A DNA stretch of 64,000 nt from Neocallimastix lanati (nom. inval.) (taxonomy: Eukaryota > Neocallimastigomycota > Neocallimastigomycetes > Neocallimastigales > Neocallimastigaceae). This document shows positions 26,037-37,392 of this stretch, one piece after another. Every line of letters begins with the position of its first letter. Position 1 is the stretch's first letter. Under the pieces are notes generated by a model, which worked only from the letters and a program-made list of their open reading frames with translations, was not told the origin of the DNA and ran no database searches. The translations under genes were made by a program, and so were the position numbers. The DNA lies in the NCBI GenBank assembly GCA_016946835.1, contig JACVTC010000077.1, positions 797,501-861,500 of the forward strand, given 5' to 3'.

Positions 26037-26652
26037 TGATGCATGTCCAGTAAAAATAATAGAAAATAATAGAAAAATTATTTAGAAAAATTATTAATAT
26101 AAATATTTATTAAAAATTAATTTTATATAATGAATCTTAAAATATATTATTAATATATTATTAAAGATAATTTATTATTATTAATTATTAAAATATTAAA
26201 TTAAATAATAATATTAAAAATATTAAAAGAATTGTTGATAATATAGTAAAATTAGTTATATTAATTATAACGGAGATTGAATGTTTAATTAAATTGATGT
26301 TAATATTAAAATAATTTTTAAATAATGTTAAACAATATGAATTAATAGTTATAAGTAAAAAGTTATGAATATTTATATTTATTAATTAATTTTAGTGTTT
26401 CGATAAATAAAATTTATAAAATTAGTAAAAAATATAATTATGAAAATAATTTATAAATAAATATTTTCTTTTTTTTTGAAGGAATAATAATAAAACATGT
26501 ATTTTTTTTATGATAAAATATAATAAATAAAATAATAAAAGATAAATAAATAAAAAGTAAATATAATTATTGTAATATAATATTCTTGGAGTAATTCCCT
26601 TTTGCACAAACGCCCAACTAACATATACGGTATTTAATAAAATATCGTATCA
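26037..26652 (+). repeat. 5' LTR of element A
   Basis: 616 bp, TGATGCA...CGTATCA ends. The last 60 bases contain an inverted repeat ACGGTATTT/AATATCGT that could form a hairpin at the R/U5 end. Same sequence as 34561-35176. Confidence 0.92.
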
Positions 26653-26677
26653 AAAATGGTGGAGAATCCGGGCGTGC
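26653..26677 (+). promoter_or_regulatory. Primer-binding site of element A
   Basis: Four to five A, then TGGTGGAGAATCCGGGCG: starts with TGG, the complement of a tRNA CCA end, and continues as the complement of a plausible acceptor/T-stem. The same site occurs in D and E. The donor tRNA was not identified. Confidence 0.7.
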
Positions 26678-26803
26678 AAACCAAGAATATTATGAAATTT
26701 ATATTTATATTGATATTTACTTTTTAAAAAATAAAGACAATTAAATAATTAATATTAAATTAAAATTAAATAATTAATTTTTTTTATAATAGTAATATAT
26801 AAA

Positions 26804-26834
<31 letters not shown>

Positions 26835-26867
26835 CGCCTAAAATTATTATGATTATTATTAAATAAT

Positions 26868-27024
26868 AATTAAAGGTAACTGGGAGTTCGAACCAGAATA
26901 AAAACGAATAAGTCTTTAATTATTATTATTAGTATAGTTAATTTTTTTTTATTATCATCTTTATTAGTAATTAAAGACAACTGGGAATTCGGACCAGTAT
27001 AAAAACGAATAAACCTTTAATTAA
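26868..27024 (+). repeat. Pair of stem-loop repeats in the leader of element A
   Basis: Two copies of about 53 bp, at 26868-26920 and 26968-27024. Each is bounded by TAATTAAAG and its complement CTTTAATTA, and contains an inner CTGG...CCAG stem around GTTCGAA (first copy) or ATTCGGA (second). Stems are kept while the loop differs, suggesting an RNA structure in the genomic transcript, for example for packaging or dimer formation. That function is a guess. Confidence 0.6.
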
Positions 27025-27418
27025 GAAATGATATTATAATAAAAAGTAGTAATAGTTTAGTATAAAAATTAATATTAAATAATATTTTATTAATAGTATA
27101 TGTGATAATATTTAGAAAAAAAAAAAAAATAATAGATAATATTTTAATAATAATAATAAATAATATTTTAGTAATGGTGAATTAAGTAATAATTAATAAT
27201 AATAAATAATATTTTAGTAATAGTAATATTTTAGTAATAGTGTATAAAATAAGAATTAATAATAATAATAATAATAATTAAATGATATTTTAGTAATAGT
27301 GAATTAAGTAATAATTAATAATAATAAATAATATTTTAGTAATAGTGAATTAATAATTAATAATAATAAATAATATTTTAATAATAGTAATATTTTAGTA
27401 ATAGTATATAAAATAAGA

Positions 27419-27465
<47 letters not shown>

Positions 27466-27551
27466 TAATAATAACAATAATAAAAATAATATTATTATAC
27501 TCGTAAAAGTATATAAGAATATAATTTCAAATTAAAATAATAATTAGATAA

Positions 27552-28856
27552 ATGGCGGACGCTTCGAAAATTAGAAGAGACTTACCATACTTAGCAAATT
27601 ATGGTAAGGACATAGATTCTTGGATAGAAGATTTCAAAAATGTTATGGAAATTTACAACATTGAGGAACCAAACAGAATTTTTATTTGGGTAAAGAACGC
27701 AGTAGAGGCTGACATAAAAAACCTTTTAAAATCTTTATGTACTACAAGAAATAATGTTAAAAGGTTTCCCTCATATAAAGAAATCCAGAGAGCCATTGAA
27801 GATTATTTAGAAATTACTCAAAATGATAAGTGTTCAATTTTAAAGGCCTTAAAAATAAAAAGAAATGAAACAATTAAAGGATTTAATTATAATTATTTAA
27901 CTCTTTATCATCGACTTGACTTGGAATATAAAAAATTAATATGTGTCGATGATTATTTAAATGCTATACATGATAGGGTATATGTACATTCTCAAGTAAT
28001 TTTGGCCAACTGTAAAACATTAACAGAAGCGTTCGAAGTAGCAGAACGTGCAGAAAAAGCTGAAGTACGAACTATAACAAACAAAAATTCTCAGAATGTT
28101 ATGGTATATCAAAACAACATAAATAAAAATAATAACAATTTATTAAATCATCCAATTTATAGGAGCTTAAGAGAACATGGAAATAATTTAGATAATTCAT
28201 ATCAAGCGTCATCATATGTTATGGGTTATATAAATGAAAACTCCACCAATAATAGAATGTTTACACCAGGTAGATATAGTAACAATAAAAATAAAAGTTT
28301 TAATAATAATAATAATTATTATCACGGAGTAGAACAAATTCAACAAAATAATACTTATGATACAAGAAGATTCTATAATAACTACGAACCAAAAGCTAGA
28401 AAATCAGTTATGTGTTACTCATGTAAACAAGTAGGACATAAAGCTTATGAATGTCCTAATAATAAAAATAATGGTAGTAATAGAAATAATAATCTTTATA
28501 ATATGAATAATAATGATATGGGTAATAATTATAATAATAATTTTGATTATAATAATAATAGTAATAAATATAACAATTATTATAATAATAGTAATAAAAA
28601 TGGCTACAATAATTCTTTTAATGGTAGTAATTATTACTTTAATAAAAATAATAAATTTACTGGAAATAATATTGCTAATAGAAATAATAATAATTTTAAT
28701 GAGAATAATATTCCCACTGGAAATAATAATTTTAATAGAAATTCTAATGGAATAAATCAGGATATTAATACTACTAGTTCAAATATTAATAGTAATTTCA
28801 AAGCTAATGTAAATAATAATAATAATAATGGAGATAGCTTTAATAATTTAAACTAA
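27552..28856 (+). CDS. gag: gag of element A
   Basis: 434 codons in one open frame. The N-terminal two-fifths is a capsid-like helical region (YGKDIDSWIEDFKNVMEIY, then YKEIQRAIEDYLEITQNDKC) shared with the gags of B, D and E. A single CCHC knuckle CYSCKQVGHKAYEC sits near residues 287-300, followed by a long Asn-rich tail. Expected to form the particle shell and bind the RNA. The frame ends right after a -1 slippery site, so pol is probably made as a fusion. Confidence 0.88.
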   Translation: MADASKIRRDLPYLANYGKDIDSWIEDFKNVMEIYNIEEPNRIFIWVKNAVEADIKNLLKSLCTTRNNVKRFPSYKEIQRAIEDYLEITQNDKCSILKALKIKRNETIKGFNYNYLTLYHRLDLEYKKLICVDDYLNAIHDRVYVHSQVILANCKTLTEAFEVAERAEKAEVRTITNKNSQNVMVYQNNINKNNNNLLNHPIYRSLREHGNNLDNSYQASSYVMGYINENSTNNRMFTPGRYSNNKNKSFNNNNNYYHGVEQIQQNNTYDTRRFYNNYEPKARKSVMCYSCKQVGHKAYECPNNKNNGSNRNNNLYNMNNNDMGNNYNNNFDYNNNSNKYNNYYNNSNKNGYNNSFNGSNYYFNKNNKFTGNNIANRNNNNFNENNIPTGNNNFNRNSNGINQDINTTSSNINSNFKANVNNNNNNGDSFNNLN

Positions 28857-28879
28857 ATAATGGGAGAAGGACAACTCCC
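28847..28879 (+). promoter_or_regulatory. Programmed -1 frameshift module, element A
   Basis: T TTA AAC in the gag frame immediately before the gag stop, an 8-nt spacer, then a hairpin GGGAG - 8-nt loop - CTCCC. The pol frame is -1 relative to gag and open from the slip site. The layout (slippery heptamer, short spacer, stable structure) is the standard -1 signal, and it recurs in B and C. Confidence 0.8.
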
Positions 28880-28975
28880 GTTAACCAAACCAAACTTCAA
28901 ACTTATAATAAAAATAATAGTATTAATGAAGAATATGTAAATTTAACATACTCTCCCAAGTTAAATAATAATACT

Positions 28976-31900
28976 ATGAAAACAAAAAATAATTATAATA
29001 ATACTAATGATAATAATTTACATAATAATAATAATAATAATAACTTACATAATAATAATAATAATAATAATAATTCATATAATGCTAGTGCAACTTCAAA
29101 TAATGATGTAATAAATAATGGATATCCTTATAATGATAATTCACATAATTATGATATAAACAATAATTATTTAAATAAGAATAATAAAATAAATTATACA
29201 AACAGTTTATTTGATGATAATCATACAAGTATTGATAATATTTATTCCAATAATAATAATAATAATAACTTAAATAATATAGAATATCTTAGTAAGAATA
29301 CTAGTAACGGTTATAAATTAAATAATAGTAATCATAACAACATCTATGAAAATGACACTATTAATAAACAAGTTAACAATGATGTTAATATAAATAATAC
29401 TTATAAAAATAATAATGATGATCAAAGTAACAATGAAATTGATTTAAATAGAATTTCTATAAATGATAATGAAAAGAAAATTAATAATGAACCTAATTCA
29501 AATAATATTTATAATAATTTTGATAATTACCATAATGAGGAAATTATCGCTGTTGCCCAAAAGAAAGGTAAAAATAATTCAATAAAAATCTCCCCATATA
29601 CCAAAGAAATAAAGAAAAAGCTTATAAATAATCCAGTTCCAATTATTACAAATGCTATGAAGAAAAATACTATTATGAAAAGAAAATTAAACGTTAATAA
29701 ATTAGCAACTACAGGAACACCTGATATGATAATAGATGAGGGAGGAACGAATGTCAAACTATCAACAGAAAAAGAAGAAGGTAAAGAATTTAAAGAAAAT
29801 AAAGATCATAAAAATGTTACTTTCAATGAATCTATTGAAATTTTTGAGGATTCACAACCACCAACTAATCAAACAATAACTAATAATAATACAAATAAAT
29901 TAGAATATTTGGATCTTTCTTATATCAATCAACCAAATATTAGAAATGTAAGAAAAGCGAATAAATTGAATAAAATAAATGAAATACTGAGCAGTAACAA
30001 AGATGATATACCCATCAATGTTAAAAGTTATTCCAAGCCAGAGAAACACATAAAAATGATGGAAGATTTTAATGAATTTAAAATTAAGGACTTTATCAAG
30101 GAAGTAGCATCAACCGAAGTCATAACGAAGTTAGTATATTTGTTAGACCTGTTTCCAAAGTTCAGGTCAGAATTTACAAAAGCATTAAAATTAACCGAAG
30201 GAAAAGAGAAAATAAAGAAAAATTTGAATACATCTTTAATAAATGTAATGACAATTATAAGCCAACATAAAGTGATTAAAGTTAAAGGCACTGTGGATAA
30301 GAAACCAGCTGAAATTTTCTTGGACTCGTGTGCTAGCGTTAATTTGATTACCACTACGGCTTTAAAAAAATTTAAAATTAATAAAAATCCTATTGGGAGA
30401 ATATCCGAAAAAATTTTTCAGGTATATTCCAACAATTCAACTTGTTCAGATATTTATGAACTAAAAATATCTATTGGAAATTACACTTTTATCGATTACT
30501 TTAGGAAAATTGATAAGGATGATATCTTTGATATATTAATAGGTATTGACACACTTAAACGAAATAGATTTGATATAAATTTAGTTAATGATACCTTATA
30601 TCATATTGATGAAAATAATAATCCTATAGAATTAGCTTCTTTATTTTATGATGTTAGCTTGAGTCCTTCTGAAAGTACAAATAGAATTAATGACGAAGAA
30701 AATAATATGAATAAGGAGAATAATATAAATAATAATTCTTCTGAAGAGAATGATGAGGATTCTGAAACTAGTTGGAGTGACAATGATAATAATAATGATA
30801 ATAATAATATACTTTTTACATATGCTAAATCAGAGTTACCTAATATTAACATAAATAATTTTAATGTAAAATTACCTTTCTTTAATAGTGTCGACATCGA
30901 TAAAGAAAATAATATCAAAATAAAAACGAATAATAATAAGAATGATGATAAAATTGACAATTATAAAATAAATGATCGTAAAATTAATTCTAAAGTTACA
31001 AACAATATAAATCCCATACTACATTCTAAACTTCCATCAAAAATCGATTCTGATCAAAACGGCAATAACAAATTAAATAGTAATTATAAATTAGTAGATA
31101 GAAATGTTGAAAGGAAAGAATATAAGAATAAAACGGTTGATATTACAACACAATTGATTCCATCTCTTTTATTAATAACTAATGAAGTATTACATAATGA
31201 AAACGAGGTTTGCACAGACGACACAATATCTAAACTGGAAATGATTCACTCTATTGTAAAAAAATTACCAGAAAATTTGAAAGCTGATGTAGAAAAATTA
31301 TTTTTAAATTATATTAGTGTTCTTGCACTGAAAACTGACGATTTGGGTTCGTCAAAGCTATATCCTCATAGAATTAATTTAATACCAGGAACAACACCTA
31401 TTAAACAGAGGGCCTACCGTATTTCAAAAGTGCAAGCTGATGCACTTAAAAAGGAATTAATTAAACTTATAAATAATAACTTAATTGTCCCTTCTAGTTC
31501 TCCTTGGTCTTCTCCTGTAGTACTGGTACCGAAAAAGAATGGTCAAGTGAGAATGTGTGTTGACTACAGGAAGATTAATAATTGTACATTAAAGGACGCT
31601 TATGCACTTCCTTTAATAGATGATATACTTTACTATGTTAGCGGTGATATTTCTATTTTGTCTACTATTGATCTCTTCTCAGGGTACCATCAGATTCCTA
31701 TGCATTCTGATGATAAAGATATCACTTGCTTTACGACCATTTACGGAAACTTTAATTTTGAAGTTATGCCTTTTGGACTATGCAACGCTCCTGCTACTTT
31801 TCAAAGGGAGATGAACAGAATATTTTTTGATTTAATCGGAGTATGTGTTTTTATTTACATAGATGACTTAGTTATTTATTCTCCTTCATTAGATCAACAC

Positions 31901-34328
31901 ATCAAAGACCTAGAAAAAGTATTCCTCATTCTTGCTAATAATGGATTAAAAGTGAATTTTGAAAAATGTGATTTCTTTAAAGAAGAAGTTGAGCTCCTTG
32001 GTCATACTCTTTCTACTAAGGGTATAAAACCTATGAATTCTAAAATAAAAGTTATTGCTAATTGGTTACCTCCTTCTAATTTAAAACAGTTACGTTCTTT
32101 CTTAGGGGCAATTGGATATTACCGGAAATTCATTAGCCATTTTGCCCAAATTGCTAAACCTTTATATGATTTAACAAAAAAGAATGTTCCTTTTGTTTGG
32201 TCTACCGAATCTAATAATGCATTTGAATTTTTAAAAATTCGTCTTATTAATGCACCTATATTGTCACCTCCAAATTTTGATAAACCATTTATTGTTCGTT
32301 CAGATGCATCTAAATCAGGAATTGGCGGGGTACTACTTCAGTTAGACGATGACAACATTGAGAAGCCATTATATTATGAAAGTAGGACACTTTCCAATTC
32401 TGAAATCAATTATAGCATTACAGAACTTGAGGGGCTTGCCGCATTTTACTGTGTCATGAAATTTAAACCTTTTCTCACTGGTAATAGTTTTGAGACAATT
32501 CTTTATACCGATCATAAGCCTTTAGTTTACATATTTAAAAATAAAGAACCTTCTTCAGCAAGGCATGTCAAATGGATAACTGAGTTCAGTATTTTAAAAA
32601 TTAAAGTGTTATATGAAGAGGGGAGGAGGAATGTAGTTGCTGATGCACTATCTAGATTACATTCTAACAATGAAAAATATATAATCAAAAATATAAAAAA
32701 TGATGATAAACATATAAAAAATAAAAATAAAAGAAATAATATAAAAAATTATAATAAAGATGTATTCAACCAAGTTATAAATAATGAAATTCAAAATTGT
32801 GAAATTAAAAATAATGAAGAAATTAGAAATAAGAAAAATACTAAAATTAATAAAATAAAAGAGTTAGTGGATGAAATTAAGATCAATAGTAATAATGAAA
32901 ATTACAAAATGGAATATGAGGAAATTAAAAATAATGTAAATAACATTAATAAGTTTAATAAGTTTAATAATAAATTACATAATAATAATAGTGAAAATAA
33001 TGGAGTGGAAAATAAATTGAATGTGAATTACATGGTATTTCAAACTGAAGAAAATAATAAACATAGTTTTAATAATAATGATAATAATAATAATAATATT
33101 AATCATGTTAATACTAATAATAATGATATTGATGATAGTACTGAAATACTAAATGATTTCTATAAAAAAATAATAAACCAGAAATTTGTATTAATTGATG
33201 GAGTTCAGTATTATAAAGATAATAATGAATTAAGAAAAGTAATATTTAATGATAATGAAAAATGGGAACTTATTAGTAAAGCTCATTGTTTAGGACATGA
33301 AGGTAACTTTAAAACCTACCATCGTTTGAAAAGGAACTATTATTGGATAGGAATGAATAAGGATATCAGATTATTTATTAAATCTTGTCATGTATGTCAA
33401 TTATGTAAACCACAACCACCGAATGTATTTACAGAAGATTTAGCTACACCCCCAGGTCTACCTTTTACTCGGGTAGGATTGGATTTAGTTGGACCCTTAT
33501 ACGAATCTTTCAGAGGTAATAAATATATAATAGTACTTGTAGATTATTTAACAAAATGGGTGGAAGCTGAAGCATTAGCCAAAACAGAATCAGAAGATGT
33601 CATTAGATTTTTAAATAATATATTTTCAAGACACGGGATTCCAGAGATATTAATTACTGATAATGGCCCGCAATTCATATCTGATAAAACAAAAGCTTTC
33701 CTAGATTTAAATGATGTCTATGTACATTATATTAGTACTTATCATCCTGCTTCTAACGGAGAAGTTGAAAACAGGAATAGAGAAATAGTCAAATATATTA
33801 GAATTCTTAAAAGCCAATTTAAAGAATTAAGTAAACAAAATCAAGAATGGGATGATATTTTACCTAGTGCACTTTGGGCTTTAAGAACAACAAAAAATGA
33901 AGTTACTAAATTTAGTAGTTTCGAATTACTCTATGGTAGGAAAGACTTACAACCATTTGAATTAGCAATTAATATTGACAAAAGATTTCCTGAAGAATCA
34001 GAAGAAGAATATTTTGTTCGAAAATTTATTAATCACCATAATTGGATTTCTGAAGCAATCAAAAATATTGAAACTGCAAATGAATTATGGAAAGATAGGA
34101 GAAGACAGATTAAAAGATTAAGAAGTGAATTCAAACCAGGAGACCTAGTTTTAGTTAGAAATTTCAATCGAAGGAAACTAGACCCTTATTATATCGGACC
34201 ATTAAAAATAGTTAAACAGCAATTTAATACTGTCACAGTATGTGATCCTTATACGAACGAAATTGCAGAGAGAAACATTCATCTAAAAAATGTAATTCCA
34301 TATATTAGTAATTTCCTAAATTATAATC

Positions 34329-34333
<5 letters not shown>
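28976..34333 (+). CDS. pol: pol of element A
   Basis: 1785 codons from the first ATG, open throughout; translation probably enters earlier by frameshift. Asn-rich N-terminal region (to about 320); protease with LDSCAS (about 450); reverse transcriptase (about 830-1020, YIDD at 961-964); RNase H (about 1105-1225, SDAS, TDHKPL, ADALSRL); an Asn-rich linker of about 170 residues; integrase with HHCC zinc motif (about 1436-1475), then GLDLVGPL, TDNGPQF and SNGEVENRN for the D,D,E core; a C-terminal basic domain with a GPY/F-like GPLKIVKQ block. No chromodomain. Confidence 0.92.
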
Positions 34334-34385
<52 letters not shown>

Positions 34386-34521
34386 ATGATATATATATAA
34401 AAAAAAAAAAAAAAAAAATTTTGATATATATAAAAAATATAAAAAAAAAAAAAATATAAAAAAAATATTATAAAATATATAATAGTATTATTAGTTTAAT
34501 AAATATTTTAATATGCTTATA

Positions 34522-34560
34522 GACTTCAAGGGACGAAGTCTAAGCTAAGTGGGGGCATCT
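34522..34560 (+). promoter_or_regulatory. Hairpin plus polypurine tract before the 3' LTR of element A
   Basis: GACTTC-AAGGGAC-GAAGTC makes a 6-bp stem with a 7-nt loop, followed after some 8 nt by AAGTGGGGGCATCT and the LTR. The G-rich part is the likely plus-strand primer. The same hairpin, with identical stem and loop, precedes the 3' LTRs of B and D. Confidence 0.7.
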
Positions 34561-35176
34561 TGATGCATGTCCAGTAAAAATAATAGAAAATAATAGAAAA
34601 ATTATTTAGAAAAATTATTAATATAAATATTTATTAAAAATTAATTTTATATAATGAATCTTAAAATATATTATTAATATATTATTAAAGATAATTTATT
34701 ATTATTAATTATTAAAATATTAAATTAAATAATAATATTAAAAATATTAAAAGAATTGTTGATAATATAGTAAAATTAGTTATATTAATTATAACGGAGA
34801 TTGAATGTTTAATTAAATTGATGTTAATATTAAAATAATTTTTAAATAATGTTAAACAATATGAATTAATAGTTATAAGTAAAAAGTTATGAATATTTAT
34901 ATTTATTAATTAATTTTAGTGTTTCGATAAATAAAATTTATAAAATTAGTAAAAAATATAATTATGAAAATAATTTATAAATAAATATTTTCTTTTTTTT
35001 TGAAGGAATAATAATAAAACATGTATTTTTTTTATGATAAAATATAATAAATAAAATAATAAAAGATAAATAAATAAAAAGTAAATATAATTATTGTAAT
35101 ATAATATTCTTGGAGTAATTCCCTTTTGCACAAACGCCCAACTAACATATACGGTATTTAATAAAATATCGTATCA
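34561..35176 (+). repeat. 3' LTR of element A
   Basis: 616 bp, no difference from the 5' LTR seen by eye. Followed by TTTT and the 5' LTR of element B. Confidence 0.92.
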
Positions 35177-35180
35177 TTTT

Positions 35181-35728
35181 TGATGCAGTATTTAAATAAA
35201 AAGAGAATATTATCAAGAAATAAAATTAAATATAATAAATAATTAGTTAAATTATATATGTATATTATAATAATAAATAGTAATATAAAAATTATTAAAT
35301 TTATTTAATTAGTTAATAGCCAATAGGATTTAATTTATAGTAAATTAGAAATTAGAAATATAAAAGAAAAATTATTATAATTCTTTAAAGAAGAGGGAGG
35401 TTTTTTTTATTTTAAAAAAAAAATAGAGATAAAATTGGTTAAAATAAATATATTTGGGGAATATATTTATTTATCAAAAATTTTAATAGTAATAAGTTAG
35501 TTAGAAATAAATAATTAATAAGATCTTTAATAACATTTTATTATAAAATTTGTATTACGACATAAATAATTTAAATAAATAAATAAAACGACAAAACTAT
35601 AATTTTTTTATATTTTGTTTTAATATTAACGTGTATTGTAATTATATATTTTTATATTAGAATATATTTTTATTTAATACAATCTTGCTAACCACAAAAA
35701 CATTGATACTTATAGAAATAACGTATCA
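35181..35728 (+). repeat. 5' LTR of element B
   Basis: 548 bp, TGATGCAG...ACGTATCA. Starts 4 nt after the end of element A. Its first ten or so bases resemble the start of LTR A, but the bodies differ, so B is a separate family. Confidence 0.9.
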
Positions 35729-35731
35729 AAA

Positions 35732-35752
35732 TTTGGCGCCCAACGTGGGGGG
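35732..35752 (+). promoter_or_regulatory. Primer-binding site of element B
   Basis: TTTGGCGCCCAACGTGGGG directly after the LTR. TGGCGCCCAAC resembles the Lys-tRNA-type primer sites of many retroelements, and is unlike the TGGTGGAGA sites of A, C, D and E. Confidence 0.75.
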
Positions 35753-35894
35753 AAAGCAAGATCAAATAAATTAATATGAAAATAATAAGAAAATTATAAT
35801 TACAATATAATTATCATAATAGAATACTTTTTTTTTATATATAATCTTTCATTTATTTTTCTTTTTTTTATCAAGTAATTATTTTTTTTTTACA

Positions 35895-37211
35895 ATGTTT
35901 GACGCTACTAAACTGCAAAGGAAGCTACCACATCTGGCTGATTATGGAAAAGATGTAGACAGCTGGATGACCGACTTTGTTAAGATAATGGAGCTTTATG
36001 ATATAATGGAACCAAGGCGAATTTTTATTTGGGTAAAGGAAGCTGTGGAAGAAGATATTCAAGGAGCGTTACAATCATTGGTAGTCAGACGAGGGGATGA
36101 AATGAGATATCCCACATTTAAAGAAATTCAAAATACAATTGAAGAACATTTGCACATTACAGAAAATGATAAATGTGCAGTTCTCAAAACAATACAAATA
36201 AATCAAGAAGAATCAATTAAAAAGTTTAATTACAGATATAAAAAATTATATAATAAACTCAGTTTAGAATATAGAAGACTTATATCTGTAAAGGACTACA
36301 CGAATGCTATTAGCTCCCGTGTATTTCCATGCTCAAGAGTTATGGTTGCAGAATGTGATACAATAAATGAGGCGTGTAAAATTGCAGAAGTAGCTGAGGA
36401 GACTGAAAAAGAAATAGAAAATATAAATCAAAGAAATGAAATTAATAATATGAGGAATCATATTATGTTTACTCAGAATCAGCCGGATAATAGCTTACTA
36501 ATGCGACATCCATTCTACGAAAACTTACAGTTAAATCAATTACCTATGAACCATAATAATAATATATTCCAGGAAAGAAATAATTGGAATTCTAAATCTA
36601 GATTATGGAACAATAATAATAATTTCAGAAATTCAAATTATGTATATCACATGAGTAATCCATATAATAATCCAAATTATTACTTGAATAATAAAAATGA
36701 TATTAATAAAATGAACTATGGAAATTTTACAAATCGTTATAATAGTAGATTTAATTATAATAAATTTTGGCACAGTAATAATATTAATCAATATATGAAT
36801 AATAATAACAAATATAATATGAACAATATGAATAATAATCAGCCATCCAATGAAATAAGAGACAATAAGACGAATCATTATTTAAACAATTTGAACAACA
36901 ATATTAATATAACAAATAATGATAAAGAACATGACAACCAAATGTTTAACAATAATAAATTTAATACAAATAATATGATTCAATCCTTTAATTATCAAAA
37001 TGGAAATAATCACAACAATGGGATAGAAAATAATAATGTCAGTAATACTTTAGTAACTAATAAAAACTCAATTAACAACAATAATAACAACCATGTGAAT
37101 TGTTACCGTTGCACAATGAATGGACATAGAGCTTCAGAATGTCCTTATACATTTAAGCAATTGGCTGAATTGGAAGAAAAAGGATTGCTCAATAAACATT
37201 TAAACCAATAG
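35895..37211 (+). CDS. gag: gag of element B
   Basis: 438 codons. The capsid-like N-terminal half is alignable with A (YGKDVDSWMTDFVKIMELYD, YPTFKEIQNTIEEHLHITEN), followed by a long Asn-rich middle. The CCHC knuckle CYRCTMNGHRASEC is near the C-terminus (residues 403-416), unlike A where Asn-rich sequence follows the knuckle. Ends at a -1 slip site. Confidence 0.88.
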   Translation: MFDATKLQRKLPHLADYGKDVDSWMTDFVKIMELYDIMEPRRIFIWVKEAVEEDIQGALQSLVVRRGDEMRYPTFKEIQNTIEEHLHITENDKCAVLKTIQINQEESIKKFNYRYKKLYNKLSLEYRRLISVKDYTNAISSRVFPCSRVMVAECDTINEACKIAEVAEETEKEIENINQRNEINNMRNHIMFTQNQPDNSLLMRHPFYENLQLNQLPMNHNNNIFQERNNWNSKSRLWNNNNNFRNSNYVYHMSNPYNNPNYYLNNKNDINKMNYGNFTNRYNSRFNYNKFWHSNNINQYMNNNNKYNMNNMNNNQPSNEIRDNKTNHYLNNLNNNINITNNDKEHDNQMFNNNKFNTNNMIQSFNYQNGNNHNNGIENNNVSNTLVTNKNSINNNNNNHVNCYRCTMNGHRASECPYTFKQLAELEEKGLLNKHLNQ

Positions 37212-37231
37212 ATGGGAGAAGGACAACTTCC
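37199..37231 (+). promoter_or_regulatory. Programmed -1 frameshift module, element B
   Basis: T TTA AAC in the gag frame, 8-nt spacer, hairpin GGGAG - AAGGACAA - CTTCC (one G-U pair). Same geometry as in A and C. Pol is in the -1 frame. Confidence 0.8.
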
Positions 37232-37254
37232 ATTAACCAAACCAATAAAATAAT

Positions 37255-37359
37255 ATTCAAAAATAATGACTCATATAATAATAATAATAAAACAATGTTC
37301 AAAAATAATGACTCATATAATAATAATAATAATAAAATAATGTTCAAAAATAACGACTC

Positions 37360-37391
<32 letters not shown>

Positions 37392-37392
37392 T
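37255..37392 (+). repeat. Short tandem repeats at the start of B pol
   Basis: The unit TTCAAAAATAATGACTCATA followed by AAT triplets is present three times (near 37256, 37296 and 37341), with the AAT stretch growing from copy to copy. It encodes repeated FKNNDSYNN peptide blocks. Confidence 0.8.

Larger units (their letters stand above)
26037..35176 (+). mobile_element. Ty3/Gypsy LTR retrotransposon A (looks whole)
   Basis: 9.14 kb element with two 616-bp LTRs (26037-26652, 34561-35176) that look identical by eye, gag (27552-28856), pol (28976-34333), a primer site and a polypurine tract. Order protease, reverse transcriptase, RNase H, integrase identifies Ty3/Gypsy. No chromodomain. It is flanked by TTTT on both sides (4-bp duplication), beside the tRNA-Thr on the left and element B on the right. 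Whole, no evident break, very young. Confidence 0.92.

Noticed and set aside
26422-26607. 61-codon minus-strand frame, repeated at 34946-35131
   Set aside because: The identical copies are simply the two LTRs of element A; no evidence of coding.
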